Assembly (NCBI GenBank): GCA_040222185.1 | Contig: JAVKDP010000107.1 | Coordinates: 1 to 64,000, forward strand | Reading direction: 5' to 3' | Source of the DNA: JAVKDP01 sp040222185 | GTDB taxonomy: Bacteria > Bacteroidota > Rhodothermia > Balneolales > Balneolaceae | DNA length: 64,000 nt | Shown here: in pieces, positions 53,241-61,206 of the stretch | Layout: the number at the start of each line of letters is the position of its first letter | Position numbering within the stretch: the first letter of the stretch is position 1 | Translations under genes and position numbers: made by a program | Notes under the pieces: model-generated | What the model was told of the DNA's origin: nothing | What the model saw: the letters and a program-made list of their open reading frames with translations, nothing else | Databases searched by the model: none

Positions 53241-53679
53241 TCGAGCGTACAATCTTCTCCTTGATCATCTCAGTTTGAAGCTTACGCTCGGAGGATGACA
53301 ACTCAGTATTCGAATCGATTTCATCAAAAATCTTTTCAATCGACTGCATTTCTTTGAATAGTTTCTTGAGATACTTCTTTTCATTGGCATAATTAACTAC
53401 CTCGTATGTTCCGGTAGTTTCTTCTACTCTATTAGTATTCTTTTTCTCAACCAGCTCCCAGCCAGAGTCTGATTCTATGATTTCATATCTAAGGTATTTT
53501 GCCAGTTCAAGCTGTATTACTCTCTTGGGGACCAGCTTGTCATTTATGTACTTACTGATCTGACCTTTATCTTTTCCGGAAATCTTTGACAACCAGGTTG
53601 GGGTTACTCCCATTCTGTCTAAAGCTTCTTTCAAAGCTAGGCCGAAACTACCGAATATATTTGACTTCCGAGTTGACAA
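53212..53679 (-). CDS. Small helix-turn-helix protein (XRE/Cro-like)
   Basis: A 155-aa protein from TTG at 53679 (LSTRKSNIFGSFGLALKEAL). The frame opens further to 53748, but that would put the promoter palindrome at 53703 inside the coding region and overlap the divergent gene, so the shorter form is preferred. The HTH is VTPTWLSKISGKDKGQISKYI, similar to XRE regulators, followed by a charged coiled C-terminal half (NYANEKKYLKKLFKEMQSIEKIF) that may dimerise. It is probably a regulator, perhaps of itself and its divergent neighbour. The 3' end overlaps that of the TonB receptor by 29 bp. Confidence 0.65.
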   Translation of the reverse strand: MSTRKSNIFGSFGLALKEALDRMGVTPTWLSKISGKDKGQISKYINDKLVPKRVIQLELAKYLRYEIIESDSGWELVEKKNTNRVEETTGTYEVVNYANEKKYLKKLFKEMQSIEKIFDEIDSNTELSSSERKLQTEMIKEKIVRSIRNIPGIED

Positions 53680-53702
53680 TTGTTGATTATTTTTGTATAT
53701 TA

Positions 53703-53714
53703 TTGGTATACCAA
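53703..53714. promoter_or_regulatory. Perfect 12-bp palindrome, putative operator between divergent small genes
   Basis: TTGGTATACCAA is a perfect dyad located in the 57-bp gap between the HTH gene (start 53679) and the 77-aa gene (start 53737). A third half-site ACCAA occurs at 53724-53728. Its position suits repression of both promoters by the HTH protein. Confidence 0.5.
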
Positions 53715-53736
53715 ATTTGATAAACCAATGTAAAAA

Positions 53737-53970
53737 ATGCAACAACAAGGTAAAACTGATATTATCTATCGAATAAGGTCATGGAGAGCCACATGCGTAT
53801 CAAACGGTATCAGTTATAAGAAGGCAATTGAGAAAGCCGAGCTTAATTACGACTCTGTCATTAATGCAATGGGGAGTGCTATGAAAGGAAATCCAACAGC
53901 TATATCTGACGAGCGAATGAAACAGGTTGAAAAAGCTACCTCTCTTCTGATCCTTGAAAAGTTGCTATAA
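53737..53970 (+). CDS. Small protein, possible HTH fold (77 aa)
   Basis: A 77-aa protein starting at ATG 53737, helical and basic. The middle (SYKKAIEKAELNYDSVINAM, then GNPTAISDERMKQVEKA) has the spacing of a phage-repressor-type helix-turn-helix with AIEKAELNYDSV as the recognition region, though no family assignment is safe. It is divergent from another small HTH gene across a perfect palindrome, an arrangement seen in regulatory or toxin-antitoxin-like switches. A hairpin follows within 4 bp. Confidence 0.6.
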   Translation: MQQQGKTDIIYRIRSWRATCVSNGISYKKAIEKAELNYDSVINAMGSAMKGNPTAISDERMKQVEKATSLLILEKLL

Positions 53971-53973
53971 AAA

Positions 53974-54000
53974 AGCCCTCATGTGTTCAGAATGAGGGCT
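53974..54000. terminator. Terminator-like hairpin after the 77-aa gene
   Basis: AGCCCTCAT (53974-53982) pairs perfectly with ATGAGGGCT (53992-54000), 9-nt loop. It stands directly after the stop of the 77-aa gene. On the plus strand no T tract follows, while on the minus strand the hairpin is followed by a T tract (A run before it). It may act in both directions or mainly stop leftward transcripts. Confidence 0.55.
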
Positions 54001-54155
54001 CTATGTTAATCTTGCTTAAGGAATAACTAGTGAGTAAAAAGTACTCTAGGACTAGTTAAATGATAAGAGAGTATGTTTCATAGTTTGTTACACTTTTTTT
54101 AAAAAATTTTTTTAGACCTGAATTCCTGTTAATTTCATTCAAAAAAATTAAAGGG

Positions 54156-55013
54156 ATGGGCATTACAAAAAGGCTGTTATTTTTATCACTACTATTCATT
54201 TTTTTCACAAGTTGTTCTACACTTCAGGAATTAGCGAGCGTACAGAAACCAGACATCTCTGTTTCTGATGTTAATATATCTGAGCTGTCACTTCAGAATA
54301 TTGAACTGCTTTTTGATGTTGAAGTTGATAATCCAAACCCGGTATCAATTGATCTCTCGTCTTATGAATATGATTTCCTAATTGGGCAAAACTCTTTTGT
54401 GAAAGGCAATCAAACACTGGATACTGAAATACTCGCCTCCAGTAAAAGCATAGTCCAGGTTCCAATCAGTTTCACTTTTAAAGAGTTCTACGATATTTTT
54501 AGTTCTCTCAAAGACCAGGATGAAACGACTTATACACTTGATACAAAAGTAGGTGTTAATGTACCTGTTTTAGGTGTTATGGAACTACCTATTAAAAAAG
54601 AAGGAACCTTACCCGTTGTTAAACCCCCTTCTATTTCACTAGGAAAACTTTCGGTAAAGGATTTATCATTTACAAAAGCAGACCTTGAGCTTGAATTAAA
54701 GATCGATAATCCAAATGCATTCGGACTAATCATGAATACTCTTGATTATGCAGTAGATATTAACGGGTTTAGTGCCATTACAGGAAGCAGTAACGAAAGC
54801 ATAGAAATCGGGAACAAAGAAAGCGGAACGGTAAAAATCCCTGTATCATTTAACCTGCTACAAATGGGTGTTGGAGCATACCAGGTATTAAAGAGTGGTG
54901 ATCCGTTAAATTATGACCTTTCTGGGAATGCCAATGTAGGTGCAACACATCCAATGTTTCAGAATTCACCTTTTGATTTTTCGAAATCAGGTGTCGTAAA
55001 CTTTAACAATTAA
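54156..55013 (+). CDS. LEA14-like (WHy-domain) lipoprotein
   Basis: A 285-aa lipoprotein with lipobox FTSC (cysteine about residue 20) and two WHy/LEA-type-2 domains in tandem. Each begins with a run of hydrophobic beta strands and the family motif VDNPNPVSIDLSSYEYDF in the first and IDNPNAFGLIMNTLDYAVDI in the second, followed by ASSKSIVQVPIS-type strands. LEA14 folds resemble fibronectin type III sandwiches and are tied to stress tolerance in plants; in bacteria their job is not settled. The gene follows a 155-bp AT-rich gap and precedes ogt by 11 bp. Confidence 0.85.
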   Translation: MGITKRLLFLSLLFIFFTSCSTLQELASVQKPDISVSDVNISELSLQNIELLFDVEVDNPNPVSIDLSSYEYDFLIGQNSFVKGNQTLDTEILASSKSIVQVPISFTFKEFYDIFSSLKDQDETTYTLDTKVGVNVPVLGVMELPIKKEGTLPVVKPPSISLGKLSVKDLSFTKADLELELKIDNPNAFGLIMNTLDYAVDINGFSAITGSSNESIEIGNKESGTVKIPVSFNLLQMGVGAYQVLKSGDPLNYDLSGNANVGATHPMFQNSPFDFSKSGVVNFNN

Positions 55014-55024
55014 TTTCTCACATT

Positions 55025-55483
55025 TTGACCTACCAAAGTTATTTAGAAACTCCAATCGGTTTCCTCAGAATACTTTCGAATGGGGAAGGAATCACTGAAA
55101 TCAGATTTATGGATACTGACGGGCCTGAAGACCCTGATATTCATACCGAATCTGCCCGCACACAGCTAACGGAATATTTTGCGGGTTTAAGAGATTCTTT
55201 TCAATTGGAAATAAGAGCCAATGGAACAAAATTTGAACACCAGGTTTGGGATGAGTTATCAACTATCCCGCATGGTACTACTACCAGTTACGGTACTATT
55301 GCAAGGAAACTGGGAGACCGCAATTTTTCTCAGGCAGTAGGGAGTGCCAATGGCAAAAACCCGATTGCAGTTGTTGTCCCCTGCCACAGGGTTATTGGCT
55401 CCGACAATAAACTCGTAGGTTATGCAGGTGGAATGCATCGCAAAGAATGGCTCTTAAAACATGAAGGTGCTCTGCTTTTATAA
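55025..55483 (+). CDS. ogt: Methylated-DNA--[protein]-cysteine S-methyltransferase
   Basis: A suicide repair enzyme that moves the alkyl group from O6-methylguanine onto its own cysteine. The active-site PCHRV is in VVVPCHRVIGSDNKLVGYAGG, preceded by the HTH arginine-finger region GTTTSYGTIARKLG and the NGKNPIAV strand. The 152-aa length fits the Ogt class without the Ada N-terminal domain. The start is TTG at 55025 (no nearer ATG). It is 11 bp after the LEA14-like gene. Confidence 0.95.
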   Translation: MTYQSYLETPIGFLRILSNGEGITEIRFMDTDGPEDPDIHTESARTQLTEYFAGLRDSFQLEIRANGTKFEHQVWDELSTIPHGTTTSYGTIARKLGDRNFSQAVGSANGKNPIAVVVPCHRVIGSDNKLVGYAGGMHRKEWLLKHEGALLL

Positions 55484-55543
55484 CTAATTTTTACGGCTGC
55501 TAATCCATTCTATTGCTACTTTGCTTCATTAATTAAAAAAACT

Positions 55544-57136
55544 ATGAAAAAGCTACTATTACTACTCCTGCTAACAGGTTTTTCATTGTCTCTACAAGCT
55601 CAACAGAGACAAATGCCAGACGCTCCTGAACGTACAGAAGGTGAAGGCCCTTTTAAAAGGCTTATAATCCGTGGTGTGAATCTTATTGACGGAACCGGGT
55701 CTCCTGCTACAGGCCCTGTAGATATTGTAGTTGAGGGAAACCGGATCACCAGTATACAAACGGTTGGCTTCGACGGACTCCCTATTGATGAAGACAGGAG
55801 ACCAAAAGCTGAAGCAGGTGATGAAGAGCTTGATGCGGAAGGAATGTATTTGCTACCCGGTTTTATAGATATGCATGCTCATACAGGTGGTAATGCGCAG
55901 GGTACAACTCCTGAATATGTATACAAACTCTGGATGGCACATGGTATCACTACAATCAGGGAGCCTGGTTCTTTTATTGGAAGAGACTGGACTTTCCGCC
56001 ATCGAACCATGAGCGAAAAAAATGAAATTACAGCTCCGAGAATTTCATCGTGGGTTGGCTTTGGAAGTGGATCGAATGAAACTATTACTACAGGCGAACA
56101 AGCTCGTAGATGGGTTCAACAATTGAGTAAAGACGGAGGAGATGGTATTAAGTTCTTCGGAGCTTCGCCAGAAGTGTACGAATCAGCTCTCGATGAAGCT
56201 AACAAGCTCGGTCTTGGAACGATGACACATCATGCACAAACGCGAGTTGTATATAACAATGTAATTACTTCTGCGCGTCTAGGTTTAACCAGCATGACAC
56301 ACTGGTATGGATTACCAGAATCTCTTTTTGAAGACAAAATCATACAGAATTATCCACTCGACTATAACTATAACAACGAACAACACCGATTCGAAGAAGC
56401 GGGAAGGTTATGGCAACAAGCTGCGAAACCGGGTTCTGAGAAATGGAATGCCGTAATGGATGAGTTGGTTGAACTTGATTTCAGTATCAACCCTACCTTT
56501 ACTATTTACGAAGCGAGCAGAGACCTGATGACTCAGCGACGCGCGGAGTGGCATGAAAAATACACTCTCCCTTCTCTTTGGAGATTCTATGCGCCCAGCA
56601 AAAAATCTCACGGCTCTTACTGGCTGGATTGGGGAACAGAACAAGAAATCGCCTGGAAGGAAAATTTCCGCCTTTGGATGCAGTTCATCAACGAATTCAA
56701 GAATAAAGGCGGCCGGGTAACTCTTGGGTCAGACGCCGGGTACATTTACAAGCTCTATGGATTCGGGTACATCCAGGAAATGGAGTTAATGCGAGAAGCA
56801 GGCTTCCACCCTCTCGAAATTTTTCAATCCGCTTCACTAAAAGCTGCAGAAGTGCTGGGAATGGATCAAGACCTCGGTACTATTGAAGTAGGAAAGCTCG
56901 CTGATATGGTAATTGTAGATGCCAACCCAATGGCTAACCTGAAAGTACTCTATGGAACAGGAGCTATTCTTGTGGATGATAACAACAATGTGACCCGACA
57001 TGGTGGAGTTGTATATACTATAAAAGACGGGATTATCTTCGACGCAAAACAACTTTTAAAAGATGTTGAAGAAATGGTTCAAGAAGCCAAAGAAAAGGAA
57101 GATTTTAAAATTACTCAGCCCGGCACTAATTATTAA
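55544..57136 (+). CDS. Secreted amidohydrolase-family metallohydrolase
   Basis: A 530-aa protein with a signal peptide (LLLLLLLTGFSLSLQAQ, cleavage about residue 19) and the amidohydrolase barrel. Metal motifs are GFIDMHAHTGG, histidines in MTHHAQT and TSMTHWYG, and the terminal aspartate in TLGSDAGYIY. The urease-like small beta domain at both ends is visible (LEVGK-type IEVGKLADMVIVDANPM). Imidazolonepropionase-like, dipeptidase and prolidase activities occur in this group; the sequence does not single one out. It is followed 23 bp later by a small barrel protein. Confidence 0.88.
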   Translation: MKKLLLLLLLTGFSLSLQAQQRQMPDAPERTEGEGPFKRLIIRGVNLIDGTGSPATGPVDIVVEGNRITSIQTVGFDGLPIDEDRRPKAEAGDEELDAEGMYLLPGFIDMHAHTGGNAQGTTPEYVYKLWMAHGITTIREPGSFIGRDWTFRHRTMSEKNEITAPRISSWVGFGSGSNETITTGEQARRWVQQLSKDGGDGIKFFGASPEVYESALDEANKLGLGTMTHHAQTRVVYNNVITSARLGLTSMTHWYGLPESLFEDKIIQNYPLDYNYNNEQHRFEEAGRLWQQAAKPGSEKWNAVMDELVELDFSINPTFTIYEASRDLMTQRRAEWHEKYTLPSLWRFYAPSKKSHGSYWLDWGTEQEIAWKENFRLWMQFINEFKNKGGRVTLGSDAGYIYKLYGFGYIQEMELMREAGFHPLEIFQSASLKAAEVLGMDQDLGTIEVGKLADMVIVDANPMANLKVLYGTGAILVDDNNNVTRHGGVVYTIKDGIIFDAKQLLKDVEEMVQEAKEKEDFKITQPGTNY

Positions 57137-57159
57137 TAGCAGACGAATTAATTATATAC

Positions 57160-57618
57160 ATGAAGCTCAAACCTATTCTATTACTATTAACAGCACTTAT
57201 AACCAGTTCTGTGGCTGCACAGGAAGCTAAGAATGCTATTGGCGCGGATTTAATCGGTTCTGATATCTCCGCAAGATTCTATATCAATGAAAACACTTCG
57301 ATCAGGGCAGATTTAGGCTTTGTTTTGCTGGATGTTAACCAGGTTGACTTTCAGTTAAGCTATGTGGCTTATAAGTCTCCTGAGGCTTTCGAAGTTCGTT
57401 TTGGAACACTTAGGCCTTATTTTGCTCCGGGGATTCTTCTTTCAGCGGATGATATAACCGATGATTTATCCTTCGGGCTCATTTTCCCCGGAGGCCTGGA
57501 GTACATTTTTGAAGAAGCTCCTGTAGAAGTATTTATGGACATAGGTCCGTATGTATTTATTGAAACAAACCAGCTATTGGGATTAAGCAGCTCCTTTGGC
57601 CTGAGACTCAGACTCTAA
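57160..57618 (+). CDS. Small outer-membrane beta-barrel-like protein, unknown function
   Basis: A 152-aa secreted protein with a signal peptide (LLLLTALITSSVAAQ). The mature part alternates polar and aromatic/hydrophobic residues in short strands (ARFYINENTSIRADLGFVLL, LRPYFAPGILLSADD, GLIFPGGLEYIF, SSFGLRLRL) and ends in RLRL, as in small eight-stranded barrels of the OmpW/OprD-like kind. No family is recognised with confidence. It lies 23 bp after the amidohydrolase and 17 bp before the PepSY gene, so the run 55544-58900 is probably one unit. Confidence 0.65.
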   Translation: MKLKPILLLLTALITSSVAAQEAKNAIGADLIGSDISARFYINENTSIRADLGFVLLDVNQVDFQLSYVAYKSPEAFEVRFGTLRPYFAPGILLSADDITDDLSFGLIFPGGLEYIFEEAPVEVFMDIGPYVFIETNQLLGLSSSFGLRLRL

Positions 57619-57635
57619 TTTTTAATTCCTAGTTA

Positions 57636-58196
57636 ATGAGCTGGTACGCACGACGCGATTTACGTAAAATTCACAGATGGGGAGCTATTATTATAGCCCT
57701 GCCTTTTTTAGTAGTTCTTATATCGGGACTTTTTCTACAACTCAAAAAAGATGTAGCATGGATTCAGCCTGAATCAATGCAGGGTATTTCAGATACTCCT
57801 ACCATAAGTTTTGAAGAAATTCTGGAAGCAGCTAAAGATATACCTGAAGCTGAAATATCCGCCTGGTCAGATATTGACCGCCTGGATGTTCGCCCTGATA
57901 AAGGCATTGTAAAAGTAAGAGCTGTAAATCACTGGGAAATACAGATCGACAGTCAAACCGGGAAAGTACTCCAATCGAGTTACAGACGGTCTGATGTTAT
58001 AGAGGCTCTACACGATGGTTCATGGTTCCACGATTCCGCTAAGCTTTGGATTTTCTTACCCACCGGGATCATCGTTACAGTTCTATGGATTACAGGGATT
58101 TATATGTTCTTTCTGCCCATGATTTCAAAAAGAAAAAACCGAATCAGGAAAGCTAAACTCCAGCAAGAATCCATTTCTTCTGAAAATCCGCTTTAA
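57636..58196 (+). CDS. PepSY-domain membrane protein
   Basis: A 186-aa protein with an N-terminal RDLRKIHRWGAIIIALPFLV helix, a periplasmic PepSY domain (about 55-120, ISFEEILEAAKDIPEAEISA, WEIQIDSQTGKVL) and a second membrane helix (LPTGIIVTVLWITGIYMFFLP), then a basic tail. The LHDGSWFHDSAKLWIFLP segment and build match PepSY-associated TM proteins linked to siderophore or metal reduction. The histidines in the first helix and in the loop could bind heme, as inferred for related proteins. It overlaps mtnN by 1 bp (TAATG). Confidence 0.85.
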   Translation: MSWYARRDLRKIHRWGAIIIALPFLVVLISGLFLQLKKDVAWIQPESMQGISDTPTISFEEILEAAKDIPEAEISAWSDIDRLDVRPDKGIVKVRAVNHWEIQIDSQTGKVLQSSYRRSDVIEALHDGSWFHDSAKLWIFLPTGIIVTVLWITGIYMFFLPMISKRKNRIRKAKLQQESISSENPL

Positions 58197-58900
58197 TGGA
58201 AGAGCAACAGGATATCATAGCTATTATCGGTGCCCTTGATGAAGAGATTAAAACCTTTGTAGCACATCTCGAAAATCCTGTAGAAGTGCACTGGAAAGAA
58301 TTCACCTTCTATGAAGGCATACTAACCGGAAAGAAGGTGGTAATAGTGAAATGTGGAGTAGGAAAAGTATTTGCTGCCTTAACCACTCAAAAACTTATTG
58401 ATACTTACCAGCCTTCTGTGGTTATTTTTTCGGGAGTAGCCGGAGCCTTGAATGAAAGCTATGAGATCGGAGATATAGTAGTGGCAAAAGACTGTATCCA
58501 GCATGATCTTGAAGCTGAAGCTTTAAATATCCCTCGTGGAACCGTTCCTTATACCGACTATAATTACTTCAACAGCGACCCAAATTTGCTTTCTCTGGCC
58601 CTATCGGTGAAGATTCATCATAATGTACACCAAGGCAGGGTTTTGACCGGAGACCAGTTTTTAACCAAACGAGCGTTAAACGAGTTTAGCTACCTCACAG
58701 ATGAACTTAAAGGAGATGTCGTAGAGATGGAAGGTGCAGCTGTTGGCCAGGTGTGTACCGTAAATGAAGTTCCATTCTTAATCATCAGAACCATTTCAGA
58801 CAAAGCCAACGAAGAAGCTTCTATAAACTTTACTACTTTTGTTGAAGAGGTTGCTAAGAACTCATTTGCTGTTACTACTCATATTCTAAGTGGCATATAG
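58196..58900 (+). CDS. mtnN: 5'-methylthioadenosine/S-adenosylhomocysteine nucleosidase
   Basis: MtnN cleaves adenine from MTA and SAH, recycling by-products of SAM-dependent reactions. Family motifs are GALDEEIKTF near the N-terminus, VIFSGVAGALNESYEIGDIV, the catalytic/substrate glutamate in VVEMEGAAVGQVC and the catalytic aspartate in IRTISDKANEEA. The 234-aa length is normal. The start overlaps the PepSY gene stop. Confidence 0.93.
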   Translation: MEEQQDIIAIIGALDEEIKTFVAHLENPVEVHWKEFTFYEGILTGKKVVIVKCGVGKVFAALTTQKLIDTYQPSVVIFSGVAGALNESYEIGDIVVAKDCIQHDLEAEALNIPRGTVPYTDYNYFNSDPNLLSLALSVKIHHNVHQGRVLTGDQFLTKRALNEFSYLTDELKGDVVEMEGAAVGQVCTVNEVPFLIIRTISDKANEEASINFTTFVEEVAKNSFAVTTHILSGI

Positions 58901-58945
58901 AATTAAAGATTAGTACTGTTAGTCAACTAAACACTGAGTATTTCT

Positions 58946-59323
58946 ATGAATAAAAATAAAATAGCTTACCTGGCTTCTACAGGTCTCTTATCGTTAATGA
59001 TGCTTTTATCAGCAGGTATGTATGTCTTCAATTATGCTGAGATCAGTGAAGTTTTTCTTTCATTGGGATTTCCAACATTCATCATTTATCCACTGGCTGC
59101 TGCCAAAGTTCTGGGGCTTATTGCCATCTGGACCCGAAAGTCTGAAGCTCTTAAAGAATGGGCCTATGCCGGTTTCTTCTTTGACTTTGCACTCGCTTTT
59201 TCCGCTCATATTGTTGCCCAGGATGGTGAACAATTCGGTGCGTTAATAGCAATGATTTTGTTAGGTATCTCCTATTTCTTTGGAAGAAAGACTTTTGGTG
59301 AGGTTGCTGCCGAAGAAGCTTAA
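58946..59323 (+). CDS. DoxX-like membrane protein
   Basis: A 125-aa protein with four hydrophobic helices of the DoxX-like (DoxX_2) family. Typical are the first helix LASTGLLSLMMLLSAG and the second-third region FPTFIIYPLAAAKVLGLIAIW, followed by LKEWAYAGFFFDFALAFSAH. Members are often adjacent to stress or redox genes; the biochemical role is unresolved. It is 45 bp after mtnN and 14 bp before the DHFR-like gene. Confidence 0.82.
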   Translation: MNKNKIAYLASTGLLSLMMLLSAGMYVFNYAEISEVFLSLGFPTFIIYPLAAAKVLGLIAIWTRKSEALKEWAYAGFFFDFALAFSAHIVAQDGEQFGALIAMILLGISYFFGRKTFGEVAAEEA

Positions 59324-59337
59324 TAGGATGTAATGTG

Positions 59338-59916
59338 ATGAGAAAGCTCGCCATTTTAACCTTCGTTACACTGGATGGAGTTATGCAGGCTCCAAAAATG
59401 CCCGAAGAAGATTTTTCAAACAGATTTACACAAGGTGGTTGGGCAGATCCGTATTGGGATGAGGTGATGGAACAGGTAGCCGAAGAAGCTATGGACAAGC
59501 CCTACGACTTGTTACTTGGACGAAAGACCTACGACCTTTTTGCTTCACATAATTCTGGTGGAGATGACTCGAACCCGTTGAATCGCTATACAAAATATGT
59601 AGCAACGAACTCTCTTTCTAAATTAGACTGGCAGAACTCTGTAGTTCTTAATGGAGATATAGTTGAAGAAGTAACCAGGCTCAAATCCCAGGGTGGATTG
59701 CTCCTGCAAGTTCACGGAAGTTGGGAGTTAATCCAGACTCTCTTAAAAAATGATCTAATTGATGAATTTCGTCTTTGGACCTTCCCTGTAACTATCGGAC
59801 ATGGAAAACGATTATTCCCTGAAGGAAGCGTACCGAATAATCTAACATTGGTTAAATCCAGGTCAACTTCTAATGGTGTGGTAATGGGTATTTATAAAAG
59901 AAATAAAGACAATTAG
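59338..59916 (+). CDS. Dihydrofolate reductase-family protein (RibD C-terminal fold)
   Basis: A 192-aa NADPH-dependent reductase-like protein of the RibD/DHFR-like family. The N-terminal strand KLAILTFVTLDGVMQAP and the YDLLLGRKTYDLF motif are diagnostic, together with LLLQVHGSWELIQTLLKNDLIDEFRLW near the C-terminus. True DHFR function is unlikely; YyaP/YwjB-like paralogues are usual. The ATG at 59338 is used; a GTG one codon upstream (59335) is an alternative. Its stop is 3 bp from that of the convergent lipoprotein. Confidence 0.87.
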   Translation: MRKLAILTFVTLDGVMQAPKMPEEDFSNRFTQGGWADPYWDEVMEQVAEEAMDKPYDLLLGRKTYDLFASHNSGGDDSNPLNRYTKYVATNSLSKLDWQNSVVLNGDIVEEVTRLKSQGGLLLQVHGSWELIQTLLKNDLIDEFRLWTFPVTIGHGKRLFPEGSVPNNLTLVKSRSTSNGVVMGIYKRNKDN

Positions 59917-59919
59917 GAA

Positions 59920-61188
59920 TTAATTATCCCCCCTTATAACAACCGCATTAGGCGCAATCAAATTACCGGAGCCGCTTGGGATAAAGTCACGGATAAAAGT
60001 TCCACTACTGCTAAACATCTTTACTGAACTTGTAGCTCCATTTCCAACAAGGATATTCCCGGAAGGTAAGATTCCAATACCTTCACTATTCCCTAACCCG
60101 CGTAGAAAATCTGCTTCATAGTTACCAGAAGAATCAAATCGTTTTACGGCTGTTCCGTCATAATCGGAAACCAATAAATCCCCTGTTTCATCAAACCAGA
60201 TGTTGGTAGGGCCTGCTAAATTAGAACTAATGAAGATACCAAGATCATCACCATTGCTATCAAACCTTCTTACCAAATCCCCATTGTATGATGAGACATA
60301 TAAGTTACCATTAGTGTCCCAGTCCATTCCTATGCTTTGAGTGACACCTACTGAAGTGAACTCATCCACAAAACTTCCATCAAGGTTGTACCGGACTACG
60401 ATCCCGGGTCCGTTCCACTGAAGTACATATAACAATCCATCCTGCCCGATTTTTATTCGGGTGGGGCCGCTTAATCCTGTAGCGAAATCCTCAATAAATG
60501 CACCCGTTGTCGCATTGTGTTTGGTAATACGCCCACTCGTGAAATTGGAAATTAAAACCTCATTCGATTGCTCTAAAAAGAGTATATCCTGTGGCCATGC
60601 CAAATTTGTATTGATAAAAACCTCAGGGTTTCTACCTGTATTATCAAACTTCAGGATTTGCCACGGCGGGTTTTGAAAGTTTCCGGCATCACTCACATAT
60701 ACATCATAATCAACGTTCGTGAGCACAACGCTTCCAGATGGTGAAGAAAGAGTATTAGTACCTGTTGCATTCACCCCATCTGCTATTGATAATACATATG
60801 CAATATATTCAACTCCTTCTATAATCCTTGACCCACCAACATCATTGCTTGTTTCAGAAAGTGTTATTTCCTGGTTTGCACCATTAGGCTGTACAGAAGT
60901 ATAGTTACCGACATCTCCCCCTTCAGCAGCTGCCAGGTTGAACGATGATGCACCTCCTGTTCGAACTACAAACACCCGGTATTCACTTACAAGAGATTCA
61001 TCACCGGCTTTATTAAAAGTGACTTCCAGGTCACGACCGTCACCATTATTTGCGCTGTCAAATGCTTCCACACCGGTAATAACTGGTGCATTTACAACCG
61101 TTTCCTCGGTTCCACTATCGCTTGAACAGCTAATTAGCAGTATTGAGAAAATACTTAGCAGTAGATATCGTGAATATATCCCTTTCAT
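59920..61188 (-). CDS. Lipoprotein with beta-propeller (NHL/Vgb-like) domain
   Basis: A 422-aa lipoprotein with lipobox LISC (cysteine about residue 21). A fibronectin-like or immunoglobulin-like segment (about 40-155) is followed by a six-bladed propeller (about 160-420) built of repeats such as GPTRIKIGQDGLLYVLQWN, SIGMDWDTNGNLYVSSYNG and GPTNIWFDETGDLLVSDYDG. Each has the NHL/SMP-30-like Gly-Asn-Leu-(Tyr/Leu)-Val-Ser motif. It has no enzymatic signature. It lies 18 bp after the large M14 peptidase on the same strand, so both may be one unit for extracellular polymer use. Confidence 0.8.
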   Translation of the reverse strand: MKGIYSRYLLLSIFSILLISCSSDSGTEETVVNAPVITGVEAFDSANNGDGRDLEVTFNKAGDESLVSEYRVFVVRTGGASSFNLAAAEGGDVGNYTSVQPNGANQEITLSETSNDVGGSRIIEGVEYIAYVLSIADGVNATGTNTLSSPSGSVVLTNVDYDVYVSDAGNFQNPPWQILKFDNTGRNPEVFINTNLAWPQDILFLEQSNEVLISNFTSGRITKHNATTGAFIEDFATGLSGPTRIKIGQDGLLYVLQWNGPGIVVRYNLDGSFVDEFTSVGVTQSIGMDWDTNGNLYVSSYNGDLVRRFDSNGDDLGIFISSNLAGPTNIWFDETGDLLVSDYDGTAVKRFDSSGNYEADFLRGLGNSEGIGILPSGNILVGNGATSSVKMFSSSGTFIRDFIPSGSGNLIAPNAVVIRGDN

Positions 61189-61206
61189 AATAACCCGTAT
61201 TTGTTG

